From contig CAVOTI010000005.1 of the NCBI GenBank assembly GCA_963699105.1, positions 620,001 to 684,000 of the forward strand: 64,000 nt of DNA. The letters run 5' to 3'. The notes under the pieces were generated by a model. It did no database searches. It had not been told where the DNA came from and saw nothing but the letters and a program-made list of their open reading frames with translations. The DNA is from Bog-756 sp963699105. Its GTDB lineage: Bacteria; Actinomycetota; Acidimicrobiia; Acidimicrobiales; RAAP-2. Below, piece after piece: positions 61,660-64,000 of the stretch; the first letter of the stretch is position 1; the number at the start of each line of letters is the position of its first letter. The position numbers and the translations under genes were made by a program.

Positions 61660-62311
61660 CCCGGCTCGGCCTTGGGAGCGAGAGCGACCCGGCCGATGAC
61701 CGGGACGATCAACCCGAGGACGATGACTGTCGCCAGGCTCGATGTCCAGCTCCAAGCCTCCATGGGCCACGACCGAGAAAATCCCTCGATTCGGGTCACC
61801 CCTTCAGGGCGATGCAGGCCTCTCTCCATCACAAGGTCGTCGACCAAGGTTCCAGCGACCAGAAATGCTCCAGATCGCACTTCGGCGACCCTGAATCCAT
61901 GCGATCTGTAGAGCGCAATAGCCGCCGCATTCGTCCCGAGGTCGTGGGGGGTCAACTTTTCCGCTCCTCGACGAGTGGCTTCCTCGATGGCTCCGGCAAT
62001 CAGGCGACTGCCAATCCCGCGGCCCTGTTGTTCCGGTTCGACGGCGATTCCGCCGATGGCCATCTCGGTACATCTGGGTCGTCCTCGGTTACCGACCTCA
62101 ATTTCACGTAGCCGATGGCAGTTCCGTCGCAGTCGGCCACGATCACGTTCTCAACGGGGTCTGACGAGAAGAAGTCCACTACCTCACCCCACAGGGGGAT
62201 CGGGGAGTCCGAGGATGACCTTGTAACTCGATCGAGGAATGCCAGTCGCCGCTCGTCCTCGGGCGAGGCAGCTCGCAGTCGAATCACACCCACAGTGTGG
62301 ACCAGGACCAT
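61596..62311 (-). CDS. GNAT-family N-acetyltransferase, one frameshift and odd C-terminal extension
   Basis: The N-terminal piece (VIRLRAASPEDERRLAFLDRV, SSDPVENVIVADCDGTAIGYVKL) and the C-terminal piece (IGGIAVEPEQQGRGIGSRLIAGAIEEA, ALYRSHGFRVAE) are the two halves of a GNAT fold, with Q-x-x-G-x-G acetyl-CoA binding intact, in two frames; the break is near 62070. After the domain the frame runs on through a hydrophobic stretch (TSSLATVIVLGLIVPVIGRVAL) and over the methyltransferase end, so the true stop may be nearer 61800. Confidence 0.7.
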
Positions 62312-62399
62312 CTGGTCGGGAGTCGATTACCCAGATCGGCTACAACGCTCCCGTCAGTGGGGGCCAAGTAGAAGATAGGAGGACGAGCACGGGAGCTGC

Positions 62400-62560
62400 A
62401 TAGAGACGGACTCACAGCTGATGGCCAGAGCGGCCGCCGGTGACAACGAGGCGTTCGGTGACCTGGTTCGCCGCCACCAATCGGTCGTGTATCGGTTTCT
62501 GGCCCGTCGGGCCGGCCCACTCGATGCCGCGACCTCCTGGCCGAATGGCACCAGTGGCTC
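62400..62560 (+). pseudogene. Fragment of an ECF sigma factor
   Basis: TDSQLMARAAAGDNEAFGDL followed by VRRHQSVVYRFLARRAGPLD is the start of sigma region 2; one frame over, DLLAEW continues the family pattern, and then similarity stops. No region 4 follows, so this is a truncated remnant. Its start is unclear; an ATG at 62421 lies inside the helix. It marks an eroded zone together with the nitroreductase remnant next to it. Confidence 0.6.
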
Positions 62561-62621
62561 TCATCGGAACCGGCCCCGAAATGCCGGATGCGGCTCGGGC
62601 TGGACCCGCTTTCGGGGGTCC

Positions 62622-63035
62622 CTACCGGCGTACCACACGGAACACGGGGTAGAGCGACGCCACGGACTGGAACGCCGATGACGGTTCCTTCCACCCGACC
62701 TTCACATGAGGCCTGGCCCCGACAGCAAAAAACAGGTAGCGCCTGATGATGGGGGCCCGATCGGGGACGGGAACCTCGACCAGTCGAACCGGTCCCCGTC
62801 TCCCGTGGGTCAGCACGGCTTCGCCGTTCGAAGCTCGAACGTTCTTCACCCAGTTCGACAATGGCCAGAGGCACGCGAATTGCCTGTCCACTTCGCCGCC
62901 CGCGGACCTCGAGGACTGAGGCGATCGGCAGGATACGCGGAAGAGGACCGGCAATGAAGCGGCGATGGATCGCCTTGCCTCCGGAGTGGGCCTTCCCCCG
63001 GGATAGAGCGCCCTCATCTTCTCGGCTCGATCCAC
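62622..63035 (-). pseudogene. Deazaflavin (F420)-dependent nitroreductase remnant
   Basis: The C-terminal part NWVKNVRASNGEAVLTHGRR, RLVEVPVPDRAPIIRRYL and GARPHVKVGW matches the F420-type nitroreductase (DUF385) family. The N-terminal ALYPGGRPTPEARR also fits, but the middle (SVLEVRGRRSGQAIRVPLAI) lies in another frame and about 15 residues before NWVKNV appear deleted. With a frameshift and a deletion this is probably a true pseudogene, unlike the one-base breaks elsewhere. Confidence 0.6.
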
Positions 63036-63097
63036 AGGCCCATTCTTAGCCGTGCTGAACCCTGGGCCTTTTGCCGGCTTACTCGTCTAAGACCGGC

Positions 63098-63295
63098 TCA
63101 CTCCCACAAGTGATGGTCTCGCGGCTTCGGTTCGGGTGGCTTCCCCTTGAAACCCAAGAGCCTCAGAAGGAACATTCCGAACCGGTTCCGCTCCTTCGCC
63201 ATCTCGGCCTCTAGGGCTTCGGCTTCGTGGTCGCCCGAGACGTGGTACGAGAATGTCGTGTAGTCCTTTCCGTAACCCCTGTACTTGGACGTCAT
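63098..63295 (-). CDS. Small hypothetical protein (65 residues)
   Basis: Starts at ATG 63295 (MTSKYRGYGKDYTTFSYHV). A charged helix (EAEALEAEMAKERNRFGMFLLRLLG) is followed by a basic Pro-rich tail ending LWE. Composition is protein-like and not GC-shadow-like. No family is recognised, and there is no strong ribosome-binding site. The 158 bases up to the lipoprotein gene hold nothing obvious. Confidence 0.45.
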   Translation of the reverse strand: MTSKYRGYGKDYTTFSYHVSGDHEAEALEAEMAKERNRFGMFLLRLLGFKGKPPEPKPRDHHLWE

Positions 63296-63453
63296 GGAGG
63301 CCTAGCCGTCGAGGACAGCCGGGAAGAATGCGCCTACCTGCACGCCGGCCAGTCTAGGCATCCCAGGTCCGGCAATTCCGAGGTTCAGCCATCCCTCCGG
63401 TCCACGAGAACCCCGACCGGTCCGGCGTTCGGATCCGTTCCCTGGTGTGTTGG

Positions 63454-63852
63454 CTACGAGACCGAGGCGAACCTCAGTGTGAATGGTGCCGCCGTCGGCC
63501 TGTACCGCCAGCTCGGAAGCCTTTGGCCGCCTATCTGCACGCTGACCCTGACCTGAACCGAGCCGAGCTGCACGGAGACCTTCCCGTTGTTCGCCGAGAA
63601 GGTGCGTGACTGACCGGCGGGCACCAGGTCACCGGAGAAAGCCGGATTTGTTCCATAGCCGGAGGCAACCCAGCATGGGCCACTGGTGGTCACGACCACA
63701 CGGTAGTCGGATGCCGGTATCCCGACAGTCCCGACTGTGGAGGTGAACGAGGTCTGAACCGTCCGAGGTGGGGCACTCGTCGCAACCGGCCCCGAGCAAG
63801 CCGCCGTCAGAAGCGTCAGGGAGACCAGACCGAACATGGAGATCCGCGTCAT
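63454..63852 (-). CDS. Lipoprotein with a DUF4115-like domain
   Basis: A 132-residue protein. ATG 63852 follows GGAGG. The signal peptide ends in the lipobox LTAAC with lipidated Cys19, so it is anchored outside the membrane. The remainder (DYRVVVTTSGPCWVASGYG, VPAGQSRTFSANNGKVSVQLG, AAPFTLRF) resembles the beta-rich DUF4115 domain found at the C-terminus of RodZ-like proteins, here as a free lipoprotein. Function unknown. The last 148 bases of the window contain nothing further I can support. Confidence 0.72.
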   Translation of the reverse strand: MTRISMFGLVSLTLLTAACSGPVATSAPPRTVQTSFTSTVGTVGIPASDYRVVVTTSGPCWVASGYGTNPAFSGDLVPAGQSRTFSANNGKVSVQLGSVQVRVSVQIGGQRLPSWRYRPTAAPFTLRFASVS

Positions 63853-64000
63853 GTCCCTCTGCCTCCTTCTCGCCAAGGCTACGTCCATTGGCATGGAGGA
63901 GCACTTTCGTCCGTCAGATGGGCCTCGGTTGGTCAGAGTCGATAGCCGCCACGGTCATCGGTGTCGTGGGACCACGAGTCGAAGGGTCAGGTCGGGAACA

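Noticed and set aside
62421..62681. A small intact plus-strand protein of 86 residues
   Set aside because: Only its first 35 residues resemble anything (sigma region 2); the rest is Arg/Gly-rich read-through after a frameshift.

Overview
This window is GC-rich DNA with start codons, ribosome-binding sites and gene families typical of Actinobacteria. The mix is fused isobutyryl-CoA mutase, LLM-class flavin/F420 oxidoreductases, many acyl-CoA dehydrogenases, CaiB/BaiF CoA-transferases, a deazaflavin nitroreductase remnant and DUF35 proteins. An Acidimicrobiia-like actinobacterium is my best guess, but the sequence alone cannot fix the taxon. No rRNA, tRNA, CRISPR array, integrase or transposase was seen.

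Layout. 1-1660: 3' part of a Gly/Asn/Cys-rich repeat protein built on a perfect 120-bp tandem repeat. 1.87-13.0 kb: mixed genes (cupin-like protein, MarR regulator, metal-receptor-like protein, IcmF, a large GGDEF-EAL protein, a secreted protein with its own terminator, a nitroreductase, a TetR regulator). 13.0-49.6 kb: a long lipid-type catabolic region. It holds seven acyl-CoA dehydrogenases, six of them in three adjacent pairs; two acyl-CoA ligases; three CaiB/BaiF CoA-transferases; two of the window's three enoyl-CoA hydratases; several SDRs; a thiolase; a thioesterase; a P450; a flavin/2Fe-2S reductase; two amidohydrolases; two LLM oxidoreductases; and a tightly coupled set of LLM oxidoreductase, CoA-transferase, HpcH-type lyase, DapB-like reductase and DUF35-thiolase. 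49.8-56.9 kb: a GntR regulator, then a branched-chain-type ABC transporter (fused LivH-LivM permease, LivG, LivF, binding protein) followed by a third amidohydrolase. 57-60.8 kb: enoyl-CoA hydratase, aldehyde dehydrogenase and two VOC proteins. 60.9-64 kb: methyltransferase, GNAT, remnants of an ECF sigma factor and a nitroreductase, a small protein and a lipoprotein.

How the genes may work together (inference). The Liv-type transporter would import an organic acid or similar substrate, the ligases and CoA-transferases would activate it to CoA thioesters, the paired dehydrogenases, hydratases and SDRs would run beta-oxidation-like cycles, and the thiolase, the DUF35-thiolase and the HpcH lyase would cleave C-C bonds. 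IcmF would handle branched C4 acyl-CoA. Paired dehydrogenases plus a DUF35/Ltp-type aldolase resemble steroid or isoprenoid side-chain degradation, but no steroid-ring genes are present.

Caution on sequence quality. Many conserved genes carry one-base frameshifts, densest between about 31.3 and 38.3 kb (roughly one per 100-400 bases, often in G/C runs). This looks more like assembly indels than gene decay, so I describe the reconstructed genes and mark the breaks.
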